From: CBDFKS01 sp965248905
GTDB taxonomy: Bacteria; Chloroflexota; Dehalococcoidia; Lucifugimonadales; JAGWBF01
Length of the DNA stretch: 64,000 nt
Reading direction: 5' to 3'
Assembly: GCA_965248905.1 (NCBI GenBank)
Contig: CBDFKS010000006.1
Span: 372,001 to 436,000, forward strand
The translations under genes and the position numbers were made by a program. Below, piece after piece: positions 42,862-51,572 of this stretch. A model generated the notes under the pieces. It made no database searches, was not told where the DNA came from, and saw nothing but the letters and a program-made list of their open reading frames with translations. Numbering within the stretch: the stretch's first letter is position 1; each line of letters opens with the position of its first letter.

Positions 42862-44538
42862 ATGGCTGAGTACGACTTAGTAATCCGTGGTGGCATGGTA
42901 GTCGAGGGGACGGGTGTTCCCCGGTACAAGGCGGATGTGGCGATAAAGGATGGCCGGGTGGCCATGATCAGCGGCAACATCAGAGCGGGCGGCGCCAAGG
43001 AACTGGATGCCGGCGGCTGCATCGTCGCTCCCGGCGCCATAGACCTGCACACCCACTACGACGCGCAACTCAACTGGGACCCTTATTGCTCTCTGTCTGG
43101 ATGGTTTGGTGTGACGTCGCTGACCATTGGGCAGTGTGGGTTCGGATTCGCTCCGACTAAGCCCGAGGACCGGGACCTGAACATGCGGATGATGAACCGA
43201 ATAGAGGCCATACCCCTTGAGTCCATGCGATTGGGGATGCGTTGGGACTGGGAGAGCTTTCCCGAATATCTGGACAGCCTTGACCGACAGGGTTTGGGAG
43301 TGAATGTAGGAGCTCTCGTCCCCTTCTCACCGTTACGTGGGTATGTACTGGGAATGATGGCTGCGAGGGAGCGTACCTCTGTGACGGAGGCCGAGCTCAA
43401 CAGGATGAAGGAGCTGTTCTACGAAGGGATGAAGGCCGGAGCTTTCGGCTTCTCGGCGGACAAGAACCTGGAAGACCGGCCCGAGGACGGTAGCTGGCTG
43501 CCCAGCCACGTGGCGTCCAGCGAGGAGTTCTTGGGGCTGGCGGAGGTGTTGGGCCAGTTTGGTGTGGGCCATATGGGATGGACCATCGCCAACTCCGATC
43601 ATCAAGAGGAGCAACGGGCCATGCTGGCCGATATGATGCGACTTAGCGGTCGCCCCCTCCATGTTGGGCTGGGCGACGACGAGAGCCGCCCATGGGTCGA
43701 GGCGATGCACGCCGAAGGGCTTCCCGTAATCGAGCAGCAGCTAGCTCTTCCGGTCGATGCCGAGTTTACTCTCGCCGAGTACAATCTCTTCGACCTCATG
43801 CCAAACTGGGTGCAGCCTCTGATAGGCACTCCGGAAGAGCGGGCCGCAAAGCTCCGAGACCCGGATGTTCGGGCGGGCATGAAAAAGGATGTCGAAGAAA
43901 CGCCCCATGCCAGGGCCGACTGGAGCAAAGTAACCGTGCTTCAGGTAGTCCATGACCGGAACTACAAATATGAGGGCATGACCATCAAAGAGCTGGCGGA
44001 AGGCATGGGCAAACATCCGTTGGACGCTTTTTTGGACCTGGCGCTGGATGAGGACCTACTTACCGAGTTCAGTCACCCCCTTGTGGAGTACAACGAGGAT
44101 GTGCTGGAAGAGCGCATCAAGTACCCGTACTCCCACATCTCTGTATCCGACGGAGGGGCCCATACCAGGTTCCTCGCCTTCAGTGTGTGGCCAGTCCACT
44201 TCCTGACCCATTGGGTGCGGGACAAGGGCATTATGAGCCTGGAGCAAGCCCACTACAAGATGAGCGCCCTGCCGGCTTGGTTCGCCGACTTCAAAGATCG
44301 AGGAATATTGCGAGTGGGCTCCTGGGCGGACGTCATGGTCTATGACCTGGATAAACTGGGCTTCCAACACGCCAAGCCCATCTTCGACACGGACTTTCCC
44401 GGAGGTGAGCGACGCCTGGTGCAGAAGCCCACCGGTCTGCGCTACACCGTCGTTAATGGGGCGGTCACATTCGACGAGAATGTGTGCACAGGCGCGCTGC
44501 CGGGCAAGCTACTTCGCAGCTATGATATGGTGGGTTAG
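42862..44538 (+). CDS. N-acyl-D-amino-acid deacylase-like amidohydrolase
   Basis: Amidohydrolase of 558 aa, D-aminoacylase family. YDLVIRGGMVVEGTGVPRYKADVAI opens the composite beta domain, IDLHTHYDAQLNWDP supplies the HxH metal ligands, and SDGGAHTRFLAF the metal-binding Asp. RILRVGSWADVMVYDLDKLG returns to the beta domain. Members release amino acids from N-acyl-D forms, though several close groups have unknown substrates. GAGGAGG lies before the ATG. Confidence 0.92.
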   Translation: MAEYDLVIRGGMVVEGTGVPRYKADVAIKDGRVAMISGNIRAGGAKELDAGGCIVAPGAIDLHTHYDAQLNWDPYCSLSGWFGVTSLTIGQCGFGFAPTKPEDRDLNMRMMNRIEAIPLESMRLGMRWDWESFPEYLDSLDRQGLGVNVGALVPFSPLRGYVLGMMAARERTSVTEAELNRMKELFYEGMKAGAFGFSADKNLEDRPEDGSWLPSHVASSEEFLGLAEVLGQFGVGHMGWTIANSDHQEEQRAMLADMMRLSGRPLHVGLGDDESRPWVEAMHAEGLPVIEQQLALPVDAEFTLAEYNLFDLMPNWVQPLIGTPEERAAKLRDPDVRAGMKKDVEETPHARADWSKVTVLQVVHDRNYKYEGMTIKELAEGMGKHPLDAFLDLALDEDLLTEFSHPLVEYNEDVLEERIKYPYSHISVSDGGAHTRFLAFSVWPVHFLTHWVRDKGIMSLEQAHYKMSALPAWFADFKDRGILRVGSWADVMVYDLDKLGFQHAKPIFDTDFPGGERRLVQKPTGLRYTVVNGAVTFDENVCTGALPGKLLRSYDMVG

Positions 44539-44549
44539 GACGAGTCTAC

Positions 44550-44620
44550 TTAGAAGATGTATCGATCCCCCGCCTGAAGGCGAGGGTTTATATGCCGCAG
44601 CCTTTAGGCTGTGGTGCATC
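44550..44620. repeat. Dispersed repeat, copy 2 of the TTAGAAGATGTAT family
   Basis: Matches 6538-6609 in block order and nearly in sequence (CCGCCTGAAGGCG, ATATGCC, CAGCCTTTAGG, GTGGTGCATC). It lies between the D-aminoacylase stop and the convergent cupin gene. Confidence 0.75.
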
Positions 44621-44639
44621 TATTGGCTGTATATCATTC

Positions 44640-45035
44640 CTAAGCGAGCTTCCCGAACTGGCCCGTCTCCTGCCCGGTCTCTATGTAGGTGCGGGTGACG
44701 TGGGTGGAGCCATAGATCCACATGATTCGCATCTGGCCGTTGCCTCGGTTGATGAACCTATGGGGAACTCCGGCGGGAATGAAGGTCGTATCGTAAACGT
44801 TGACCTCCTCCTGGTGGCCCTCTATTTCAGCAGTACCTTCGCCCTCCAGAAGAGTTATCTGTTCGTCTGTGTTGTGGGTGTGGACGGCGACTGCCCCACC
44901 CGGTGGGAAGGTGGTCATCCCGGTGGAGAAGGTCGTAGCTCCGGTCCCTTCCACGATAAGAGGCGTGCTATACATCCCTCCGCCACGGTCTACTGTGGAT
45001 ATCTCGTTAAAATGAAGTAATTTGTACTTGCTCAT
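44640..45035 (-). CDS. Cupin domain protein
   Basis: Single small cupin of 131 aa. Motif 1 (GGAVAVHTHNTDEQITLLEGEG) gives two His and one Glu ligands, and motif 2 (IPAGVPHRFINRG) the third His. A mononuclear metal enzyme or binding protein; members include isomerases, dioxygenases and sensors. TATAAT lies upstream on the minus strand near 45059-45064 without a clear -35. Confidence 0.9.
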   Translation of the reverse strand: MSKYKLLHFNEISTVDRGGGMYSTPLIVEGTGATTFSTGMTTFPPGGAVAVHTHNTDEQITLLEGEGTAEIEGHQEEVNVYDTTFIPAGVPHRFINRGNGQMRIMWIYGSTHVTRTYIETGQETGQFGKLA

Positions 45036-45134
45036 AGCCCCTCCATCATTTTTGAGCCATTATACTGTCATGTCCTGTGGGATAAAAGAGGATGAATCGT
45101 GGTAGTCCGCTGAAAGCTTGAGCATCAAAAGCTA

Positions 45135-45143
45135 TGCTATAAT
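45135..45143 (+). promoter_or_regulatory. Extended -10 promoter element for the fatty-acid cluster
   Basis: TGCTATAAT, an extended -10, about 30 bp before the first MaoC-like start. No good -35 at standard spacing, as is allowed with an extended -10. Confidence 0.55.
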
Positions 45144-45173
45144 CGACGGCGTCTAATAGATGGGGTGCTGGGA

Positions 45174-45572
45174 ATGATGCCGACGGTGGGCCAAGAGTTT
45201 AGCTTAGGGCAATGGGTGATAGAACAATCCTTCGTTGACGAATATCTCGGCGCCGTTGCCGATGATTCTTCCATCTACACGGATCTTGAGACTGCCCCGC
45301 CGATGGCCTTAGCCGCTCGCGTTATCGGGGCCCTGCTCAAAGAGCTATCACTGCCCCCGGGAACCCTTCATGCGTCCCAAGAAATTGATTGCAAAAGGAT
45401 GGTGCATTGGGGTGAAGAGGTTACCTGCGTCGCCAAGCTCTCAAGAGCCAGGGATCGTGGAGACTGGCGGTTCATCTCAGCCGAATTCACTTTGAGCAGC
45501 ACTTACGGTGAGACATTGATCAGCGGTAAGAGCACCGTCCTGGTACCTACGGACGGAGTACCCGGTGACTAG
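45174..45572 (+). CDS. MaoC-fold (hot-dog) protein, FAS1-like dehydratase half
   Basis: Hot-dog fold protein of 132 aa. FSLGQWVIEQSFVDEYLGAVADDSSIY is the N-terminal half of the FAS1-like dehydratase/HadA type, which lacks the catalytic D-x4-H pair. It overlaps the next MaoC gene by 8 bp, and such pairs form heterodimeric (R)-3-hydroxyacyl thioester dehydratases. ATG 45174 preferred; a GTG at 45165 is possible. Confidence 0.82.
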   Translation: MMPTVGQEFSLGQWVIEQSFVDEYLGAVADDSSIYTDLETAPPMALAARVIGALLKELSLPPGTLHASQEIDCKRMVHWGEEVTCVAKLSRARDRGDWRFISAEFTLSSTYGETLISGKSTVLVPTDGVPGD

Positions 45573-45981
45573 CGAGACCGATGGTAGGCCCCTGGCGGTG
45601 GTGGAGAAGACCATCAGCCAGGACCAGCTTGTGCGTTACGCTGACGTTTCCGGTGATCATAACCCTCTTCATCTGGACCAGGAGTTCGCTGCGGCATCCG
45701 AGTTCAAGGGCATCATTGCCCATGGTATGCTGACCCTGGCCTTCATATCAGAGATGTTGACGTTAGAGTTTGGACGAGACTGGATAGAGAGCGGGCGTCT
45801 TAAGGTGAAGTTCAAAGGTCCGGCATATCCCGGGCAGACCGTCAAGACTTGGGGGACCGTCGTTAAGGAACAACAGGAAGCCCAGCGTCGCACCCTAGAA
45901 TGTGCTATAGGTTTGAGCAACGCAGAAGGCGAAGAGATACTGACCGGTACTGCCTATTTGACACAGGGGATACAACCTTAA
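45565..45981 (+). CDS. MaoC-like dehydratase/hydratase (catalytic half)
   Basis: MaoC hydratase of 138 aa carrying the hydratase-2 motif: VSGDHNPLHLDQEFAA with catalytic Asp and His, then IIAHGMLTLAF. RLKVKFKGPAYPGQTV is the conserved second strand region. It likely dehydrates 3-hydroxyacyl-ACP or hydrates enoyl-CoA together with the preceding subunit. GTG start overlapping the upstream gene; plsX follows about 100 bp later, linking it to fatty-acid synthesis. Confidence 0.92.
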   Translation: MTSETDGRPLAVVEKTISQDQLVRYADVSGDHNPLHLDQEFAAASEFKGIIAHGMLTLAFISEMLTLEFGRDWIESGRLKVKFKGPAYPGQTVKTWGTVVKEQQEAQRRTLECAIGLSNAEGEEILTGTAYLTQGIQP

Positions 45982-46083
45982 AATATATGCCTACCTGGGT
46001 GAGCCCCGGTAGGACCTTGGATACCTAACGTCAATAAATTCGTGGTGGGTGAAGGGATGGTCACAGAAAGAGGGGGAGGGTAG

Positions 46084-47142
46084 ATGAGCGCAAAATCCAA
46101 TAACTCCCATGGGAGTATCACGCGCATTGCGGTGGATGCCATGGGAGGCGACAACGCTCCGGATGAGGTGGTCAAAGGAGCAATAGAGGCAGCTCGCCAG
46201 AGGACCGTGGAAATTCTCCTTGTGGGTGACGAGTCCGAAGTAAAGGCAGCACTGGAGAAGCATGGTGGTGAGCAGCAATCCATAATAATAGTGCCCTCGG
46301 AAGGGAAGATCGTTGAGGAAGAGCACCCTGTCCAGGCCCTGCGGCACAAGCCCAAGGCCTCGGTTGTCGTAGCGACTCAGCTCGTAAAACAGGGAGAAGC
46401 CGATGCTACGGTGTCCATGGGTTCCACTGGAGGCACCATGGCCAGTGCTGCCCTTATCTTAGGTACTTTAGAGGGATTGGATCGGCCGTGCATAGGTGGC
46501 CCTTTCTTGGGATTGGCTCCGAAAACGGTGGTTGTAGACATGGGAAGCAGTGTGGACTGCCGGCCCGCATTGCTGCTTGGATTTGCGGCCATGGGTTGCG
46601 TTTTCGCCCACAAGTTCCTTGGGATAGAAAAGCCCAGGGTCGGCCTTCTTAGCACAGGCTCAGAGGAATCCAAGGGCAACAAGCAGGTTATAGAGGGGTA
46701 TCATCTTTTCAAGGAGAGCAATCTGAACTTCATCGGTAACGTGGAAGGCATGGACTTCTTTACTGGTAAGGCCGATGTGATAGTCTGCGACGGATTCGTG
46801 GGTAATATATTGCTGAAGTTTACGGAAGGCCTTGGAGCCACCATGGCCGGCTATTTAAAGAAAGTCCTGGAAGGTAAACTTCCCAAGGAGGAGCTGGAAC
46901 CTCTCGCTTCGAGAATCTGGGAAGTCAATAACCTGCCCAAAAAGATGGGTGGTCCCCTTTTCGGCGTCAACGGTGTAGCTATCGTCGGACACGGCGCTTC
47001 CAAAGCCGAAGGAGTTGCGGGCGCCATAGACACCGCCAGAAAATGCGTGGAGATAGACCTGGTGGAGAGCATGAGAACAGAGCTAGCCGCATTGCACGAT
47101 GGGAGCTTTTCCACCCAAGCGAGCGTGCAAAAAGCCGTGTGA
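46084..47142 (+). CDS. plsX: Phosphate acyltransferase PlsX
   Basis: Makes acyl phosphate from acyl-ACP and phosphate, feeding PlsY in phospholipid synthesis; 352 aa and full length. RIAVDAMGGDNAPDEVVKGAI is the diagnostic start. EEEHPVQALRHKPKASVV, SMGSTGGTMASAALILG and VVDMGSSVDCRP follow, then FVGNILLKFTEGLG and PLFGVNGVAIVGHG. A purine-rich ribosome site precedes the ATG. It sits between the MaoC pair and fabG. Confidence 0.97.
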   Translation: MSAKSNNSHGSITRIAVDAMGGDNAPDEVVKGAIEAARQRTVEILLVGDESEVKAALEKHGGEQQSIIIVPSEGKIVEEEHPVQALRHKPKASVVVATQLVKQGEADATVSMGSTGGTMASAALILGTLEGLDRPCIGGPFLGLAPKTVVVDMGSSVDCRPALLLGFAAMGCVFAHKFLGIEKPRVGLLSTGSEESKGNKQVIEGYHLFKESNLNFIGNVEGMDFFTGKADVIVCDGFVGNILLKFTEGLGATMAGYLKKVLEGKLPKEELEPLASRIWEVNNLPKKMGGPLFGVNGVAIVGHGASKAEGVAGAIDTARKCVEIDLVESMRTELAALHDGSFSTQASVQKAV

Positions 47143-47223
47143 GCCGGCTACAGAGGCACAAAGTCACGGAGATAATACAGTAAATCCTCTGTGTCTCCGT
47201 GCCTCTGTGGCAAGTCTGGGGGT

Positions 47224-47973
47224 ATGCACTTGAATCTTGATGGCCGAATAGCACTGGTGACCGGCGCATCCAGAGGGATCGGTGAAGTAATCGCTCTCCG
47301 GCTGGCCCAAGCGGGTGCAAAGGTTGCCGTGAGCTACCACACCGGCGAAGAGGCCGCCGCCAAGGTCGTCGAGGCCATCACCACATCTGGCGGTGAAGCC
47401 ATTTCCGTGGGAGGCGACGTATCGCAGGAGGGCCAGGTAGAGGCCCTCATAAAGCAGGTACTCCAGCGTTGGGAAAAGCTGGATATCTTGGTTAACAATG
47501 CCGGCGTAACAAGAGACAAGCTCCTACTGCGCATGAATGCCGCCGAGTGGGATGATGTTATCAACGTAAACCTCAGGGGCGCCTACCTCTGTACCCGGTT
47601 CGTCATACCTCACATGATGCGCCAGCGCCACGGCAGAATAGTCAACATGTCCTCGGTGGTTGGGCTGTCGGGCAACCCAGGACAGGCCAACTACGCCGCA
47701 TCCAAAGCGGGACTCATCGGGTTCACCAAGGCTATGGCACGGGAAGTAGCCTCGCGCAACATCACCGTGAACGCCGTCGCCCCCGGATATATCACCACCG
47801 CGATGGTCGATCAGCTCTCTGAAGAGGCCCAGCAGGCCATACTGACTCGCATACCTATGGCCCGGTTCGGCTCACCCGAGGACGTAGCGGAGGTGGTGGC
47901 ATTCCTCTGTACCGACGGTGCCAGCTACGTCACCGGCCAGGTCATCGGCATCGACGGCGGCCTGGCGATTTAG
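47224..47973 (+). CDS. fabG: 3-oxoacyl-[acyl-carrier-protein] reductase FabG
   Basis: NADPH-dependent SDR of 249 aa reducing 3-oxoacyl-ACP. VTGASRGIG cofactor motif, NNAGVTRD, IVNMSSVVG, YAASKAG (Tyr/Lys) and VNAVAPGYI match FabG closely, as does the closing VTGQVIGIDGGLAI. ATG at 47224 chosen; the longer frame from 47191 has no ribosome site. Its position after plsX supports the fatty-acid role. Confidence 0.95.
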   Translation: MHLNLDGRIALVTGASRGIGEVIALRLAQAGAKVAVSYHTGEEAAAKVVEAITTSGGEAISVGGDVSQEGQVEALIKQVLQRWEKLDILVNNAGVTRDKLLLRMNAAEWDDVINVNLRGAYLCTRFVIPHMMRQRHGRIVNMSSVVGLSGNPGQANYAASKAGLIGFTKAMAREVASRNITVNAVAPGYITTAMVDQLSEEAQQAILTRIPMARFGSPEDVAEVVAFLCTDGASYVTGQVIGIDGGLAI

Positions 47974-48031
47974 CGGGCGGTTGCCCTCATCCTTACGACT
48001 CTTCCCGGCAGACAACGAAAGGGTGTGATAC

Positions 48032-50125
48032 ATGATGAGGAAGTGGATAAGCTATAAAAGTGGCCTCCTTATTCTTCTGGTATTGATACTAGTGTCTGGG
48101 GGTCTTACCTATGCTGTGACAGAGATCGTTCGGGAGGTACGTGCCACCATCACCGCGACTCTGAAGGTGCCCGACGGCATCGAGGTGTACACCGATGAAA
48201 CATTGAGCCAGACCGTGGACTTGCTTGAGTTTGGAGAGGTGACAATAGACTTATTCGGGACAGTGGGACCGGAAGCTGAGCAGAGGGTATGGGTAAAGAA
48301 CCTATCCAACAGCAACGTATTCTTAGGGATAGGTGATGACTTTGGAAGCGGAGACGCTTCATTCAAGCTGATAGAAGTGCCACTAGCAGCGTCAGCGCTG
48401 GCGGAATCAGCTCCATCTCTGTTGCTGCGGCCCGATGAAGTGGTGGTCGGGGATGTAAGCATGATGTTTAACCAGCAGCCTGCGGAGGGCAGCTACGAGT
48501 TCACCATAAACTTTGTCGCCCAGGGGCCCGTGATACCCGTGCCCGAACCAACTCCAACTCCCACGCCCGATCCAGTATCTCAGGGTGGACGCCTCAGGTT
48601 CGTTACCGAAGCTCCCTGGATAGAGACCGTTCTTGCATGGACTTCTGGGAGCTGGCCTGTGAACCTGGTGGCCAGGAACCATGTGGACCATTTGGCTGAG
48701 ATAAATCATCGCACAGGCAATCTGGCCCCAGGTCTGGCTATTGCGTGGGCAATGACCAGCCCCGACGCCAAGCAGTGGACCTATCAGCTTAGAAAAGGTG
48801 TCCCCTTCTCCCACGGTTATGGTGAGTTCACTTCGGCTGATGTCCGGCAGATGGTGGACTTTAATACTGAAGAAGGAGCCTACGACAGAGGTTGGTTCGG
48901 ACGCTATTTCGGAACTACCGATGCAGAAAAGGACGAAAGTGTCAGAATCATAGATGACTACACGCTAGAGTTCAATCTGGAGATTCCAGATACTGACTTT
49001 GGCTTCTGGACGAGTCTTGCGCGCTGGGGGATCCACAGCAAAGCCCAGTTCGATGACGTGGGAGTCGAGGGTATGCAGGCGTCGCCGGCCGGTACCGGGC
49101 CCTGGAAATTCATCAGCCACACCCCAGGGTTCGGAGTGACCTGGGAAAGGAAGGAGCACTATCGCGCGACACCAGGGTTCGATGAGTTTGATTTAATCCT
49201 GGTACCCGAAACCGCTACCCGCTATGCGATGCTACGGGCGGGGGAGGTCAATATGGCAGAACTCCCGCGGTTGCTCCATCAAGACGCCAGGAGTAAAGGC
49301 TTCAAAATATTGAGTAGCCTCAATCCAGCCCTCCAGACCGCGGTCCTCTTTGGAGGCAACTACCGGAAGGATACGCCGGAATATGATCCGACTGCTCCTT
49401 TGACGAACGTCAAGGTAAGGGAGGCCTTGAACCACGCCATAGACCGAGATCTGCTCCACACAGAGATCTTTAAAGGTGTAGGTTGGCCACAGAAACTCTG
49501 GATCTATCATGATGGCCTGGATCCCTGGAACCCCGAGTGGGACACAAAGTGGGAAGAGATGTACGGCCATGATCCAGTGAAGGCCAAGGCATTGCTCGCG
49601 GAAGCGGGTTACGCCGATGGATTCGACGTCCAGCTGAGTTCCTTTACTCTGGCTGGTTTTCCCGAGATGGCATCTATAACCGAATATCTGTTCGGTGCTT
49701 TCAAAGACATCGGCCTCAATCCCTCAATAGAGGAAGTCCTGTTTGCACGTCTGTTCCCTGACATGAGGGCCAGGAAGATGCATGGTAGGGTGTGGCTTAT
49801 GAGGACCAGCTGGGAGCCAGTCCACTGGACCATCACCATCTACAACACCAGCCCTGCGGTTGAGTGTTGCCATATCGTGCACTCATACGAAAACAAGCAG
49901 ATAGACGACCTTTACAATCAGCTGCTACAATCCTCCGACAAAGCCGAGCGGTCCCGTCTTCTATTGGAGATTGGAAACATCAAGTACAACGACTACGAAG
50001 CGGCTCCCCTTTTCTGGCTGCCGGGTCAGGTAGTCGTGGATCCGAACGAAATCGAGGGCTGGGAATGGAGTGGGCGAGTCGATTCGGTGCATAATCAGTT
50101 CGAGTACGTGAGACCGGCCCAGTGA
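48032..50125 (+). CDS. ABC transporter solute-binding protein (family 5) with an extra N-terminal domain
   Basis: A 697-aa exported protein. Residues 9-28 are a hydrophobic signal or anchor helix. Residues about 38-165 form a beta-rich domain (VTIDLFGTVGPEAEQRVWVKN...GSYEFTINFVAQG) resembling Ig-like or camelysin-type folds, and a PTPTPTPDP linker follows at about 170-181. The rest is a full peptide/nickel-type solute-binding protein (LAPGLAIAWAMTSPDAKQWTYQLRKGVPF..., VREALNHAIDRDLL, AKALLAEAGYADGFDVQL). The order of a domain, linker and binding protein on one chain is unusual. No permease adjoins it; the ATPases at 31376-33402 are possible partners. Confidence 0.87.
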   Translation: MMRKWISYKSGLLILLVLILVSGGLTYAVTEIVREVRATITATLKVPDGIEVYTDETLSQTVDLLEFGEVTIDLFGTVGPEAEQRVWVKNLSNSNVFLGIGDDFGSGDASFKLIEVPLAASALAESAPSLLLRPDEVVVGDVSMMFNQQPAEGSYEFTINFVAQGPVIPVPEPTPTPTPDPVSQGGRLRFVTEAPWIETVLAWTSGSWPVNLVARNHVDHLAEINHRTGNLAPGLAIAWAMTSPDAKQWTYQLRKGVPFSHGYGEFTSADVRQMVDFNTEEGAYDRGWFGRYFGTTDAEKDESVRIIDDYTLEFNLEIPDTDFGFWTSLARWGIHSKAQFDDVGVEGMQASPAGTGPWKFISHTPGFGVTWERKEHYRATPGFDEFDLILVPETATRYAMLRAGEVNMAELPRLLHQDARSKGFKILSSLNPALQTAVLFGGNYRKDTPEYDPTAPLTNVKVREALNHAIDRDLLHTEIFKGVGWPQKLWIYHDGLDPWNPEWDTKWEEMYGHDPVKAKALLAEAGYADGFDVQLSSFTLAGFPEMASITEYLFGAFKDIGLNPSIEEVLFARLFPDMRARKMHGRVWLMRTSWEPVHWTITIYNTSPAVECCHIVHSYENKQIDDLYNQLLQSSDKAERSRLLLEIGNIKYNDYEAAPLFWLPGQVVVDPNEIEGWEWSGRVDSVHNQFEYVRPAQ

Positions 50126-50137
50126 GGAACGTACAAC

Positions 50138-50821
50138 ATGGAATCCAAACGCCATCAGGGTAAATCCCTGCAATACCTGACCATTGAGCCCGACGGCTAC
50201 CGGCCGGAGGTGGACTACCCGATGGTAATCCTCCTCCACGGCTTCGGCGCCAACATGGACGATTTGGCGGGATTGTGTCCGGCCATCGACCGTGAGGGCT
50301 ATCTGTATGCTTGCCCCAACGCCCCTATGTCCTTTCAGATAGGTGTGGGAATCACGGGATACGGTTGGACTCCGCCCCGAGGCAAGGGCACCGTAGAGGA
50401 CGCCCTCCGGTCGTCGGAAATGTTGAACACCTTCTTCGATGAGGTGATGGAGCAGTACAATGTGTCTCAGGGTAGGGTTATTCTGGGCGGCTTCTCTCAA
50501 GGCGGCGGCATGACCTATCGCTGTGGCCTAGGCAAGCCCGATGTCTTCGCGGGACTGGCGGCGTTGAGCTCAACCATGCCCGGCGTTGAGGAGCTTAACC
50601 CCATCCTTCCAGCGGAGCGCGCGCAGCCCATCTTCATCGCACACGGAATCTATGACGAGCTGGCTCCAGTGGCGGTAGGCCGGGAGGCGAAGGCTTTCTT
50701 GGAGGACGCTGGATACCAGCCTCAGTACAAGGAATATCCCATGCGGCATGAGATCAGCCAAGAGGTATTGGATGATTTAATCGTCTGGGTGAAAATGACC
50801 CTGCCGCCGGCCACTGTGTAG
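50138..50821 (+). CDS. Alpha/beta hydrolase, phospholipase/carboxylesterase type
   Basis: Serine hydrolase of 227 aa, abhydrolase_2 family. Oxyanion segment VILLHGFGANMDDLAGL, nucleophile GGFSQGG, the Asp of HGIYDELAPV and the His of PMRHEIS. Small esterases of this group cleave acyl esters or thioesters. It begins 12 bp after the solute-binding protein, so the two are cotranscribed; an ester hydrolysed after uptake is a reasonable guess. Confidence 0.93.
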   Translation: MESKRHQGKSLQYLTIEPDGYRPEVDYPMVILLHGFGANMDDLAGLCPAIDREGYLYACPNAPMSFQIGVGITGYGWTPPRGKGTVEDALRSSEMLNTFFDEVMEQYNVSQGRVILGGFSQGGGMTYRCGLGKPDVFAGLAALSSTMPGVEELNPILPAERAQPIFIAHGIYDELAPVAVGREAKAFLEDAGYQPQYKEYPMRHEISQEVLDDLIVWVKMTLPPATV

Positions 50822-50888
50822 GGCTCGTTATGGGGTATTGGCCTACCCTTTCCCCGAGGCAGGAGTCGGGAACATGACGATCGACCGG

Positions 50889-50916
50889 TTGCAATTCCGG
50901 CCCATTTGTGTATAAT
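50889..50916 (+). promoter_or_regulatory. Sigma-70-type promoter for the zinc-ribbon gene
   Basis: TTGCAA at 50889-50894, 16-bp spacer, TATAAT at 50911-50916. The leader of about 90 nt ends in an AAGGAGGTCATCCA ribosome site. Confidence 0.7.
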
Positions 50917-51014
50917 GATCTTGGCAGAAGTTGGGTTACCGGACCATCGTAAACCTACCCCTTGGCGCTGGATGACCACAACTGAGCTTAATATTTAGGA
51001 AAGGAGGTCATCCA

Positions 51015-51320
51015 GTGACGCTTTCTGACAAGACTCTTAGCTGTGTAGAGTGTGGAATGGAATTCACCTTCACAGCTGGCGAACAGGAGTTCTTTGCTTC
51101 CAAGGGTTATACCAACGAGCCAAAGCGCTGCCCGACATGCCGTGAGGCCCGCAAGGCCCAGCCAAGAGGTGGATACCAGGGAGTACGAGAGATGCATCCC
51201 GCGGTTTGTGCCGAGTGTGGACAGGATACTACCGTCCCATTTAGGCCCCGTGGTGACAGGCCGGTGTACTGTAGTGACTGCTTCAGTAAAATGAGGGACA
51301 CTGCTCCTCGTAGCTACTAG
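51015..51320 (+). CDS. Double zinc-ribbon small protein
   Basis: A 101-aa protein with two CxxC pairs at each end. CVECGMEFTFTAGEQEFFASKG with KRCPTCREAR is a zf-trcl-type ribbon, and CAECGQDTTVPFRPRGDRPVYCSDCF a second ribbon. The middle is Arg/Gly/Gln-rich. GTG start behind a near-perfect ribosome site. A good promoter and a strong terminator flank it, suggesting a highly expressed single gene. Members are common in Chloroflexota and related groups; nucleic-acid or ribosome binding is suspected but unproven. Confidence 0.93.
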   Translation: MTLSDKTLSCVECGMEFTFTAGEQEFFASKGYTNEPKRCPTCREARKAQPRGGYQGVREMHPAVCAECGQDTTVPFRPRGDRPVYCSDCFSKMRDTAPRSY

Positions 51321-51335
51321 GAAGACTCCATTAGT

Positions 51336-51371
51336 AAAGAGGCCCCGACTTGTCGGGGCCTCTTTCTTTTT
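51336..51371 (+). terminator. Strong intrinsic terminator after the zinc-ribbon gene
   Basis: Perfect 14-bp stem, AAAGAGGCCCCGAC (51336-51349) with GTCGGGGCCTCTTT (51352-51365), then CTTTTT. Confidence 0.95.
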
Positions 51372-51572
51372 ACTATGTCCCGTGCCTACATCCAAGCTTC
51401 GTTTCGTCCGAGACCCTCTATGGCCGATTGCGCTCGAATTACGGCTCACCGGCATGATTCTTGATCTACGAAGGTTATCCTTTTTGCCCTGACAATCAGT
51501 CTTGGTATCATGTAACTCCTCTTATAAACTGGGGTACAATGTATCCGTCTATTCTAGAGGCAGAGAACCATT

